DNA of 64,000 bases from Conexibacter sp. CPCC 206217 (GTDB taxonomy: Bacteria > Actinomycetota > Thermoleophilia > Solirubrobacterales > Solirubrobacteraceae), in contig NZ_JAUTDO010000001.1 in the NCBI RefSeq assembly GCF_030646165.1, positions 1 through 64,000 of the forward strand, written 5' to 3'. Below the pieces are notes generated by a model, which worked only from the letters and a program-made list of their open reading frames with translations, had not been told where the DNA came from and did not search any database. This document shows, piece after piece, positions 50,786 to 59,133 of this stretch. The position numbers were made by a program, and so were the translations under genes. Position 1 is the first letter of the stretch, and the number at the start of each line of letters is the position of its first letter.

Positions 50786-52782
50786 CGCAGATCCAGACCG
50801 ACGGCTCGGGCCGCCCGCTCGCCGAGTGGGACGGCAAGGTGCTGCCGTACCGCCCGGTCGACTTCGCCCCCGGCGACGGCGAGCAGCGCGAGCAGATCGA
50901 TCCGATCACGTTCGAGATCGTCAAGCACGGCCTTTGGAACGTCAACGACGAGCACGGGATGACGATCACGAAGGTGTCAGGCTCGCCGTTCTCCAACGAC
51001 GCGTACGACTACAACACCGTGCTGTTGACCGCAGCCGGCGAGTACGTCTTCTTCGGGCCGAGCATCCAGCACTTCGCCGGCACGATGGACTTCCCGATCC
51101 GTTGGATCCTCGAGCACCTCGAGCCCGATCTCGGCATCGCGGACGGCGACATGTTCCTCTCCAACGATCCGTGGATCGGCGCGATCCACCAGTCCGACGT
51201 CCAGGTCGCCTGCCCGGTCTTCTGGCACGGCGAGCTGTTCTGCTGGGTCGCCAACGCGCTGCATCAGTACGACATGGGCGGCAAGACGCCGGGCAGCTTC
51301 TGCGCCGACGCGCGCGACGTGTTCGACGAGCCCACGCCGATCAGTCCGATCAAGATCGTCGAGCAGGGCAGGCTGCGGCCGGACCTCGAGCGGATGTACC
51401 TGCGCCATTCGCGCCGGCCCGAGATGCTCGCGCTGGACCTGCGCGCGCAGATCGCCGGCAACCTCGTCGCCCGCGACCGCATCCGCGCATTCCTGCAGCG
51501 ATACGGAGCCGAGGTCGTCGGCGCAACGATGCAGAAGGTCATCGACGACACTGAGCAGAGCTTCGTCACACGGCTGCGACGGGTCCCCGACGGCACCTGG
51601 CGCCACGAGACGCACGTCGAGGCCGCGCTGCCCGGAGACCGGGCGATCTACAGAGTCGCGCTGAGCGTCGAGAAGCGCGGCGACATGCTGCGCTTCACCA
51701 ACGAGGGATCGCACGACCAGGCCGGCGCGCTCAATGCCTCCTACGCGGGCTGGCGCGCCGCGATCCTGTCGATCGTCAACCCGCTGCTCTGCCATGACCA
51801 GATGTACGCGATCGGCGGCGCGCTGCGACATCTGCGCTTCGACGCGACGCCGGGGACGATCAACTGCCCCACCTTTCCCGCGTCGGTCACCAACGCCCAG
51901 ATCGGGACGCTGATCGCCGGCACGCTCGCGACGATCGTGATGGGCAAGCTCGCGGCGAGCGACGACGAGCTTCGCAACCAGGTCTTCTCGACCGGGGCGA
52001 CGCTGTATCCGATGAGCGCGATCAGCGGGCTCGACCAGTTCGGACGCTCCTTCGGCAGCGGCTTCCTCGATCCGATGGGCGGTGCGATCGGCGCGTCGGC
52101 CAGCTCGGACGGCGTCGACACCGGCGGCGTCGTGTGGTCGCCGCGATCGCTGATGCCCAACGTCGAGCAGGTCGAGGCGGCGTTTCCCGTGCTCTACCTC
52201 TACCGGCGAGAGCTCAGCGACTCCGGCGGCGCGGGCCGCTTCCGCGGGGGCAACGCGGCGACGTTCGCGTTCGTGCCGCACGGCACCGACGCGATCGTGC
52301 ACGCGCCGGCGGCGTCGGGCTGCGCCTTCCCGCCGACGGCCGGCCTCGCCGGCGGCTATCCGGCCAACCCCAACGCCTTCCGGCTCAAGCGCGGCACCGA
52401 CGTGGCGGAGCGGTTCGCGCAGTCGCGGATCCCGCAGGAGCTCGATCTGCTCGCGGGCGAGTCCGTGCTCGTCGACCCCAAGCGGAGCGGGCTGATCCAA
52501 CGTGCCGACGACGTGTGGGAGGTGACGTGGGGAGCGGCGACCGGGTACGGCGATCCGCTCGAGCGGGAGCCCGCGCGGGTCCTCGACGACCTGATCCACG
52601 GTCGTGTCACGCCGCAGAGCACGATCGCGCTCTACGGCGTCGTGCTCGTCCGCGACGGCGCCGGGCGGCCGGCGATCGACGATGCCGCGACCGCCGCCGA
52701 GCGCGCTGCGCGGCGAGCGGCCCGATTGCGACACCCCCTGCTCACGACGTCCAGCGAAGGAGTCGACGATGCGAGTCACTGA
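50782..52782 (+). CDS. hyuB: HyuB-type subunit, copy 2
   Basis: A 666-residue HyuB, longer than copy 1 (588). Family motifs include DPITFEIVKHGLWNVNDEHG, FLSNDPWIGAIHQSDV and ANALHQYDMGGKTPGSF. ATG 50782 overlaps the HyuA stop. The 3' end overlaps the gamma-like gene by 14 bases. It probably forms a three-subunit enzyme with its neighbours. Confidence 0.92.
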   Translation: MTQIQTDGSGRPLAEWDGKVLPYRPVDFAPGDGEQREQIDPITFEIVKHGLWNVNDEHGMTITKVSGSPFSNDAYDYNTVLLTAAGEYVFFGPSIQHFAGTMDFPIRWILEHLEPDLGIADGDMFLSNDPWIGAIHQSDVQVACPVFWHGELFCWVANALHQYDMGGKTPGSFCADARDVFDEPTPISPIKIVEQGRLRPDLERMYLRHSRRPEMLALDLRAQIAGNLVARDRIRAFLQRYGAEVVGATMQKVIDDTEQSFVTRLRRVPDGTWRHETHVEAALPGDRAIYRVALSVEKRGDMLRFTNEGSHDQAGALNASYAGWRAAILSIVNPLLCHDQMYAIGGALRHLRFDATPGTINCPTFPASVTNAQIGTLIAGTLATIVMGKLAASDDELRNQVFSTGATLYPMSAISGLDQFGRSFGSGFLDPMGGAIGASASSDGVDTGGVVWSPRSLMPNVEQVEAAFPVLYLYRRELSDSGGAGRFRGGNAATFAFVPHGTDAIVHAPAASGCAFPPTAGLAGGYPANPNAFRLKRGTDVAERFAQSRIPQELDLLAGESVLVDPKRSGLIQRADDVWEVTWGAATGYGDPLEREPARVLDDLIHGRVTPQSTIALYGVVLVRDGAGRPAIDDAATAAERAARRAARLRHPLLTTSSEGVDDASH

Positions 52783-53068
52783 GACCGTCGCCGTGCGCGA
52801 CGCGGATGGCGGGCGGACGTATTGCTGCGTCGCGTGCGACCGCGCGCTCGCCGCCGTCACGGCGACCTACAAGTCGGGGTGCCTCTGCGAGCAGGCGCCG
52901 CTTTCGGCGGCGAACCCGCATGCCAGCGACCGCAGTCCGCTGATCGACGACGAGCTCGTCTTCCGCCGCTACTACTGCCCCGGCTGCGCCGTGTTGATCG
53001 AGAGCGAGATCGCGCCGCTCGGGAGCGAGCCGATCTGGGACGTCGACGTCCGCGGCGACGCGTCATGA
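52769..53068 (+). CDS. small acetone-carboxylase-gamma-like subunit
   Basis: A 99-residue soluble protein. It has Cys pairs (CCVACD near residue 20 and CPGC near residue 73) that could bind zinc, plus Y-K-S-G-C-L-C. Small gamma subunits of acetone carboxylases are similarly cysteine-rich and follow alpha/beta subunits. ATG 52769 has AAGGAG upstream and overlaps HyuB. It ends in an ATGA overlap with the aminotransferase. Confidence 0.7.
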   Translation: MRVTETVAVRDADGGRTYCCVACDRALAAVTATYKSGCLCEQAPLSAANPHASDRSPLIDDELVFRRYYCPGCAVLIESEIAPLGSEPIWDVDVRGDAS

Positions 53069-54198
53069 GGATCGCCACGCTGCCGTCGTTCGCGGTGGCC
53101 GACCGCGTCACGCGCGCCTCAGAGCCGCTCGCGTTGATCGGCGCGCCGATCGTCGAGATGCCCGCGCATGTGCGCGCGGCGGCATCCGCCGCACTTGACG
53201 GACCGCTCGTGCGCGAGCCCCGGGGGCTGCCGCGGCTGCGCGCGGCGATCGCCGCTGACCTCGCCGCGACGTTCGGGATCGCGGCCGATCCCGAGACGGA
53301 GCTGCTGATCACGCACGGCGCGATGCACGGGCTCTCGCTCACGTTGCGCGCGCTCCTGCGGCCCGGCGACGAGGTGCTCGTGCCGAGTCCCGCGTTCTTC
53401 TTCGACTTCGCGATCGAGCAGACGGGAGCCCGCGCCGTCTACGTCCCCGCCGGCGAGCGCGACGACTGGGCATGGGACGTCGAGGCGCTGCGTCGCGCCG
53501 TCACGCCGCGCACGACGGCGATCGTCGTCTGCAACCCCAACAACCCGACCGGCTACGTGCCGGACGCCGGCGCCGTCGCGGCGCTCGTCGAGGTCGCCGC
53601 CGAGCACGAGCTGACGATCGTCACCGACGACTCATGGCAGCGCTTCGTCCACGACGACGCGGAGTACGTCCCGATCGCGGGCCATGCCGACCGCTGGTCA
53701 CGGATCGTGACCGTCACGAGCCTCAGCAAGGCCTACGCGTTCGCCGACTGGCGCATCGGCTACGTGCTCGCGCAGCCCGCGACGATCGCCGCAATCGGCG
53801 ATCTGCTGGGCTGGGACGCCGCCTGGGTCTCGCACGTCAATCAAGCTGCCGCCGGCGCGGCGGTCTCCGGCCCCGCCGGCTGGTGGGAGCAGCCGCTGCG
53901 CGGTTACCAGGCCAGACGAGACCGGCTGCTGGCCGCGATCCGCGCAGCCGGCTACGCCGCCGCGACCCCGCGTGGAGGCGCATTCGCGCTTGTCGACTGC
54001 TCCGTGCAGCAGCGCACTCCCGCCAGCCGCGACGAGCTGCTCGCGAGGGCCGGCATCCGCGCGATCCCCGGCCCCGCTTTCCACGCTCCCGAGCAGTATG
54101 TGCGGCTGTTGTTCGGCGCCGAGGCGCCGGTTCTCGACGAGCTCGCGCGCCGCCTGCGCCGCCTCACCGACGATCCCCCGAAGGAGCCGCTCACGTGA
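53065..54198 (+). CDS. class I/II PLP aminotransferase
   Basis: A 377-residue fold-type I PLP enzyme. The PLP Lys lies in VTSLSKAYAFADWRIGY, with VCNPNNPTGYV and the DD-x-W-Q-R-F motif. It probably acts on an amino acid or oxo acid released by the HyuAB enzyme. It is fused into the operon by ATGA at the start and GTGA at the end. Confidence 0.88.
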   Translation: MRIATLPSFAVADRVTRASEPLALIGAPIVEMPAHVRAAASAALDGPLVREPRGLPRLRAAIAADLAATFGIAADPETELLITHGAMHGLSLTLRALLRPGDEVLVPSPAFFFDFAIEQTGARAVYVPAGERDDWAWDVEALRRAVTPRTTAIVVCNPNNPTGYVPDAGAVAALVEVAAEHELTIVTDDSWQRFVHDDAEYVPIAGHADRWSRIVTVTSLSKAYAFADWRIGYVLAQPATIAAIGDLLGWDAAWVSHVNQAAAGAAVSGPAGWWEQPLRGYQARRDRLLAAIRAAGYAAATPRGGAFALVDCSVQQRTPASRDELLARAGIRAIPGPAFHAPEQYVRLLFGAEAPVLDELARRLRRLTDDPPKEPLT

Positions 54199-55394
54199 CC
54201 GCATCGACGGATCGCACGACTGCGCACGGACTCAACCGCGACCGCTTCCCAGGGCTTCGCGACGGTTGGATCCGTGCCGACGCCCCAGGCGGGACGCAGC
54301 CCGTCGACAGCTGCATCGCCGCGATCGGCGAGTACATGGCATCGGGTCGCTCGGCCAACCTGCACGGCCGCTTCGCGGCGTCGCGCGCGACGGACGCACT
54401 CGTCGCTCAGGCGCGAGCGCGCGTGGGCCGGCTGCTCGGAGCGGATCCCGGCGGCGTCGTCTTCGGAGCGAGCATGACTGCGCTCACCTTCCGGCTCGCG
54501 CACGCGGTGAGCGCGACGCTGCGAGCCGGCGAGCGCATCGTCACCACACGCCTGGAGCACGACGCGAACGTGCGCCCGTGGGCAGGCGCCGCGAGACGCG
54601 CCGGCGCCGACCTGGCGTTCATCGAGCTGGACCCGCGGACGCTCGAGCTCTCGCCCGAGAGCATCGCGTCGACGATCGACGAGCGGACACGCTGGGTCGC
54701 CGTCGGCGCCGCCTCCAATGCGGTCGGGGCCGTCGCAGACCTCGCACCCGTGATCGCGCGGGCGCACGAGGTCGGCGCGCGCGTCTTCGTCGACGCGGTC
54801 GCCGCCGCCGCGCACATCCGCTTCGACCTCGCCGATCAGGGAATCGACGCGCTCGCCTGCTCGGCGTACAAGTGGTTCGGGCCGCACGTCGGCATCCTTT
54901 GCCTCTCGCCGCAGCTGACCGAGCTGCTGAGGCCCGAGAAGCTGATCCCCTCGCCGAGCCGGCCGCCCGAGAGCTGGGAGTTGGGCACGCTGCCGATGGA
55001 GTCGCTGGCAGGGGTGATCGCCGCCGTCGACTACCTCGAGGAGATCGGCATGGACGTGATCGCCAGGCACGACGACGCCCTGACGGCCCGGCTGATCGGC
55101 GGACTCGAGGCGATCGCAGGCGTCCGCGTCCTCGGCCAACCTGCGAGACGCACGCCGACGGCCTTCTTCACCGTCGAAGGACTCCGCCCGCGCGACGTGG
55201 CGAGCGGGCTCGCCGAGCGCCGCATCGCCGCCGCCGACGGCGACGTCTACGCGCACGAGCTCTGCACGCTGTTGGGATTCGGCGCGGAGGGCGCCGCACG
55301 GCTGGGCTTCGCGCACTACAGCGGCCTGGAGGACGTCGACCAGGCCGTGGCCGCCGTCGCCGCGATCGCGTCGGCATCGCGCAACGGAGTGTAG
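54195..55394 (+). CDS. class V aminotransferase, cysteine-desulfurase-like (VC1184 type)
   Basis: A 399-residue fold-type I PLP enzyme. Features of the VC1184-type NifS-like family are ADAPGGTQPVDSC, SANLHGRFAASRATDAL, TTRLEHDANVRPW and the PLP site SAYKWFGPHVG. The true function of this subfamily is unknown; C-N or C-S chemistry is possible. GTG 54195 overlaps the previous stop. It ends the ten-gene operon. Confidence 0.87.
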   Translation: MTASTDRTTAHGLNRDRFPGLRDGWIRADAPGGTQPVDSCIAAIGEYMASGRSANLHGRFAASRATDALVAQARARVGRLLGADPGGVVFGASMTALTFRLAHAVSATLRAGERIVTTRLEHDANVRPWAGAARRAGADLAFIELDPRTLELSPESIASTIDERTRWVAVGAASNAVGAVADLAPVIARAHEVGARVFVDAVAAAAHIRFDLADQGIDALACSAYKWFGPHVGILCLSPQLTELLRPEKLIPSPSRPPESWELGTLPMESLAGVIAAVDYLEEIGMDVIARHDDALTARLIGGLEAIAGVRVLGQPARRTPTAFFTVEGLRPRDVASGLAERRIAAADGDVYAHELCTLLGFGAEGAARLGFAHYSGLEDVDQAVAAVAAIASASRNGV

Positions 55395-55584
55395 CCCGCG
55401 CCGCGCCCAGGCCAGCACGACGCGACCGCTCTGGATGGTTCATGGGTGCGTTCGGCGCCGCGGTGGGCGTGCCCGGCCGGGCCTGCGTGGCGAGCACCAG
55501 CTGCGCGGGCGGCAGCCATCCGGGCTACGACTCGCGCAGGCTCGCGCAGCTCCTCGTCGCCGGGCTGTGCCGGTCCGGCGACCC
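55395..55584. other. gap between convergent operons
   Basis: A 190-base interval separates the stops of the class V aminotransferase and the ABC permease. An open frame here (WFMGAFGAAVGVPG and on) lacks a start with a ribosome-binding site and any recognisable homology. No strong hairpin with a T tract was seen. Confidence 0.5.
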
Positions 55585-56442
55585 TCAGAGGTAGGCCCAC
55601 CGTCGTACGAGGCGCTCGATCAGTGTCAGTGCGAGGTTCAGGGCGTAGCCGATGACGGCGAGGGTGAGGACGCCGACGTAGAGGTTGACGACGTCCAGCT
55701 GCTGCTGGCTGAGCAGGACGAAGTAGCCCAGGCCGGTGTTGCCGGAGGTCATCTCGCTGAAGACCGTGATGATCAGCGCGATCGCGATCGCGAGGCGGAG
55801 GCCGACGAAGATCGCGCCCGACGCGCCGGGGATCGTGATCTCGACGAACTCGCGCCAGCTGCTGAGCCGGAAGGTCCGGCCCGTGTCGCGCGCGACCGTC
55901 GAGACGCCGCGCACGCCGGCCGCCGTGTTGAGCATGATCGGGAAGAAGACGGCGATCGCGACGGCGACGATCTTCAACCGGTCGCCGATGCCGAGGAACA
56001 GCACCAGCAGCGGCACGATCGCGGTCAGCGGGATCGGGCGGATCAGCTCCGTGAGCGGCTCCAGCAGGTTGAAGACGAGCAGGAAGCGCCCCATCAGCAG
56101 GCCGATCACGAACCCGGCCGCGCCACCGGCGAGGTAGCCCCAGCCCATCACCCGCAGGGTCTCCCCGATCGCGGTCGTGAGCGTCCCGTCGGAGAGCTGC
56201 GAGCGCCACGCCGACAACACGTCGCTGAGCGCCGGCAGCTCGGGCGTGTCGATCCAGCCGCGCTTGACCGACACCTGCCACAGCACCAGCAGGAGGATCA
56301 CCGGGATCCAGCCGATCGCGCGCGTGCGCACCAGCCACCTCAGCGTCGGACGACGACGACGCGGCACGGGAGACGACCCGGACGCGGAGGCCGCGGCAGC
56401 TGTCCCCGTCGGCGAGACCTGCCGCGTCTCAAGGCCGGGCAT
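55585..56442 (-). CDS. sulfonate/taurine-type ABC permease
   Basis: A 285-residue BPD_transp_1 permease with about 6 helices. The family motif is seen around WREFVEITIPGASGAIFVGLR (EAA loop). The N-terminal 35 residues are a polar arginine-rich tail. It overlaps the ATPase stop by 14 bases. Together with the ATPase and lipoprotein it resembles nitrate/sulfonate/taurine importers. Confidence 0.88.
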   Translation of the reverse strand: MPGLETRQVSPTGTAAAASASGSSPVPRRRRPTLRWLVRTRAIGWIPVILLLVLWQVSVKRGWIDTPELPALSDVLSAWRSQLSDGTLTTAIGETLRVMGWGYLAGGAAGFVIGLLMGRFLLVFNLLEPLTELIRPIPLTAIVPLLVLFLGIGDRLKIVAVAIAVFFPIMLNTAAGVRGVSTVARDTGRTFRLSSWREFVEITIPGASGAIFVGLRLAIAIALIITVFSEMTSGNTGLGYFVLLSQQQLDVVNLYVGVLTLAVIGYALNLALTLIERLVRRWAYL

Positions 56443-57235
56443 CGCCAGCTCCGATCGGCGTCGCCTCGCGCGCGAGCACCAGCTCGACCAGCTCGCGCCG
56501 CAGCGCCAGGAACGCCGGATCCTCGCGCGTGTCGAGCTGATGGCGCGGACGCGCGAGCGACACCTCGAGATCCCCGATCAGCCCCTCCGCCCCCTCGCCG
56601 AGCACGACGACGCGGTCAGCCAGGTAGATCGCCTCCTCGATGTCGTGGGTCACGAGCAGCACCGTCAGCCTGCGCTCGGCGGCGATCCGCAGCAGCAGGT
56701 CCTGCAGTGTCGCGCGGTTGAGCTCGTCGACCGCGCCGAACGGTTCGTCCATCAGCAGCACGCCCGGCTCGGCCGCGAGCGCCCGCGCGATCGCGACGCG
56801 CTGCTGCATCCCACCCGACAGGTGCGCCGGCCACTGACGGGCGACCTCCGGCTGCAGCCCGACGGCGCCCAGCAGCTCCTGCACGCGCGCCTGCGTCTCG
56901 CTGCGGCGAAACTGCCCGTCGCCGTGCCGCAGGCCGAAGCGGATGTTGGCGCCGACCGTCAGCCACGGAAACAGCGAGTTGGAGTAGTCCTGGAAGACGT
57001 AGCGGACGCCCTGCGGCGGCCTGGAGACCGGCTGGCCGTTCGCCAGCACGCGTCCTGCGCTGGGGCGCGCGAGACCGGCGACGAGCTTGAGCAGCGTCGA
57101 CTTGCCGCTGCCCGAGCGCCCGACGAGGGCGACGATGCGGCCGGCCTCGACCGACAGGTCGACGTCGCGCAGCACGTCGGCCTCGCCGCGGGCGGAGCGG
57201 AACGTCTTGCCGACCTGCTCGAGCTCGATCGCCAT
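56429..57235 (-). CDS. sulfonate/taurine-type ABC ATPase
   Basis: A 268-residue ATPase. Motifs are GRSGSGKSTLLKL, the signature HLSGGMQQRVAIARAL, LLMDEPFGAVDEL and LLVTHDIEEAIYLADRV. Arginines are CGN throughout as far as read. It starts 4 bases after the binding-protein stop on this strand. Confidence 0.92.
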   Translation of the reverse strand: MAIELEQVGKTFRSARGEADVLRDVDLSVEAGRIVALVGRSGSGKSTLLKLVAGLARPSAGRVLANGQPVSRPPQGVRYVFQDYSNSLFPWLTVGANIRFGLRHGDGQFRRSETQARVQELLGAVGLQPEVARQWPAHLSGGMQQRVAIARALAAEPGVLLMDEPFGAVDELNRATLQDLLLRIAAERRLTVLLVTHDIEEAIYLADRVVVLGEGAEGLIGDLEVSLARPRHQLDTREDPAFLALRRELVELVLAREATPIGAGDARP

Positions 57236-57239
57236 CGCG

Positions 57240-58316
57240 CTATCTCTGCGCCGTCGGGGCGAGGTGGTCGGCGATCTCGACCGCTCTTCTGAGCAGGCCG
57301 ATCGTCGAGCCGACGTCGATCCATCTCTGCGTCGCGTCGAGGTCGATCGGCCCCGTGATCCACGGCTCCCACTGGATCTGTCTGATCAGGCCCGGAAGTC
57401 TGGCGCTGAGTCTGGCGTAGTCGATCCCGGCGTATCTGGCGGCCAGATCGGCCTTCTCCTGCGAGGGGGCGTCGTTGAGCCAGACCGACGCCTCGCGCAG
57501 CGCGGTCGCGGTTCTCTGCGCCAGTTCGGGGTCGTCCTGCACCCACTGCGCGTTGGCGAAGTAGTTGGCGTTCGCGGTGCCCTGCGGCTCGGCGTCCAGC
57601 GGGCTCTGGAGGTCGACGCCGCCGTAGTTTCTGGTGAGGTCGAGGTTCTGGGCAGTGTTGCGCGTCTGCACCGCGGCCAGCGAGTTCGTCTTCAGCGCGC
57701 TGGACTGGTTGCCGTCCTGGACGGTGACGACTCTGACCGATCTCGGGTCGACGCCGTTCTGCTGCAGCCAGACGCCGATCGCGGCGCTCATCTGCGGCGT
57801 CGGGATCACGCCGATCGTCTTGCCCGACAGGTCGGCGACCGTTCTGACGCCGGAGTCCGGGCCGGCGATCAGGTGCATCGGGCTCGGCGATCTGCTGTCG
57901 GTGACGGTGCCGCCGAGCAGCACCTGGATGTTGTCGAAGCCGTTGCTCGTCGCCGCCGCCCACGCGAGCGTGTCGCCGAAGACGACGTCGACGGATCCCT
58001 TCGCGACGGCGGCCATCAGCGCCGGTCCCGCCGTCAGCGTCACCAGTTCGGCTCTGACGCCGTTTCTCTCGAACATGCCCTGCGCCTCGGCGACCTCCGG
58101 GCCGAGCAGCAGGCCGGGGAAGACACCGATCTTGACGGTCTGCGCGGAACTGGCGCCGGCGTCGGCCGTCGTGGTCGCGGAGCTGGCGCTGCTGCTGCCG
58201 CCGCTGTCGTCGCCGGACGAGTCGTCGGAGGAGCCGCAAGCGGCGAGCGCGAGTGTCGTGCCGAGGGCGAGGATCGCCACCAGCGCGCGAGCGGTCAGGG
58301 TTCGTCGGTCAGGCAT
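57240..58316 (-). CDS. sulfonate/taurine-type ABC solute-binding lipoprotein
   Basis: A 358-residue NMT1/SsuA-like binding protein. The signal peptide MPDRRTLTARALVAILALG ends in the lipobox LAAC near residue 27. The mature part has VKIGVFPGLLLGPEVAEAQG and MHLIAGPDSGVRTVADLSGKTIGV. Sixteen of 18 mature arginines are AGA, but all three in the signal peptide are CGN. It overlaps the rhodanese stop by 8 bases. The operon context suggests an organosulfur ligand. Confidence 0.9.
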   Translation of the reverse strand: MPDRRTLTARALVAILALGTTLALAACGSSDDSSGDDSGGSSSASSATTTADAGASSAQTVKIGVFPGLLLGPEVAEAQGMFERNGVRAELVTLTAGPALMAAVAKGSVDVVFGDTLAWAAATSNGFDNIQVLLGGTVTDSRSPSPMHLIAGPDSGVRTVADLSGKTIGVIPTPQMSAAIGVWLQQNGVDPRSVRVVTVQDGNQSSALKTNSLAAVQTRNTAQNLDLTRNYGGVDLQSPLDAEPQGTANANYFANAQWVQDDPELAQRTATALREASVWLNDAPSQEKADLAARYAGIDYARLSARLPGLIRQIQWEPWITGPIDLDATQRWIDVGSTIGLLRRAVEIADHLAPTAQR

Positions 58317-59133
58317 CGTTGGCTCCGTCGTCGATCGGTCGGGACGGGTCGGTGATCCACTCGGACCACGACCCCGGGTACAGCGCGGCGTCGACGCCGA
58401 TGTGGCGCAGCACCGCGATCTCGTGGGTCGCGACGACGCCGCCGCCGCAGTAGACGCCGAGCTCCTCGCCGTCGGTGGCGCCGACTGCGGCGAAGCGCTC
58501 GCGCAGTTGTCGGAGCGGCAGCAGCCGGCCGTCGCCGCCGACGTTGTCGACGGTCGAGACGACGCGGGCGCCGGGGATCCGGCCCTTGCCGCTGACGTCG
58601 TCAGCCGTGCGCGCGTCCAGCAATCGCGCCCGCGCGCCGAGCTGCGCGGCGCCGTCGGCGTCGATCTCGCGCACCAGCGGCGGGGCGGCAGCGAACGCGG
58701 CGGGTGCGGCGTGCTCGATCCCGCCGCGCGTCGGCAGGTCCGCGGCGACCCAGGCGGAGTAGTCGCCGTCGAGCAGCTCGACGTCGCGCAACCCGATCCA
58801 CTTCAGCAGCCACCAGGCGCGCCCGGCCGACAGCCCGCGGCGGTCGTCATAGACGACGACGCGCGTGTCGTGGTCGATCCCCCAGCTGCCGACGGTCGCG
58901 GCGAACGTGTCGCGATCGGGCAAGGGACGACTGCCGGTGCCCGGACCCGTCGGGCTGGCCAAGTCGGTCGGCAGGTCGACATAGAGCGCTCCCGGGATAT
59001 GGCCAGCCGCGTAGGCGGCCGGGCCGTCGTCGCGGCCGAGCACGAAGCGCACGTCGAGCACGCGCGGCGGCGTCTCGCTGGCGAGCGCCTCGGCGAGCGC
59101 CTCGATCGAGACGAACACGGCAGGCTCGCTCAT
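58309..59133 (-). CDS. two-domain rhodanese-type sulfurtransferase
   Basis: A 274-residue protein with two rhodanese domains. The first, with VVVYDDRRGLSAGRAWW, has no Cys in its active loop and is inactive. The second carries the catalytic loop VYCGGGVVATH; the Cys is the persulfide acceptor. It could process sulfite- or thiosulfate-type sulfur from the monooxygenase. ATG 59133 overlaps the monooxygenase stop. Located at the start of an organosulfur importer. Confidence 0.87.
   Translation of the reverse strand: MSEPAVFVSIEALAEALASETPPRVLDVRFVLGRDDGPAAYAAGHIPGALYVDLPTDLASPTGPGTGSRPLPDRDTFAATVGSWGIDHDTRVVVYDDRRGLSAGRAWWLLKWIGLRDVELLDGDYSAWVAADLPTRGGIEHAAPAAFAAAPPLVREIDADGAAQLGARARLLDARTADDVSGKGRIPGARVVSTVDNVGGDGRLLPLRQLRERFAAVGATDGEELGVYCGGGVVATHEIAVLRHIGVDAALYPGSWSEWITDPSRPIDDGANDA

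Noticed and set aside
55395..55584. A short open frame containing WFMGAFGAAVGVPG
   Set aside because: There is no recognised homology or ribosome-binding site, and the frame is a continuation of an out-of-frame reading of the upstream gene.
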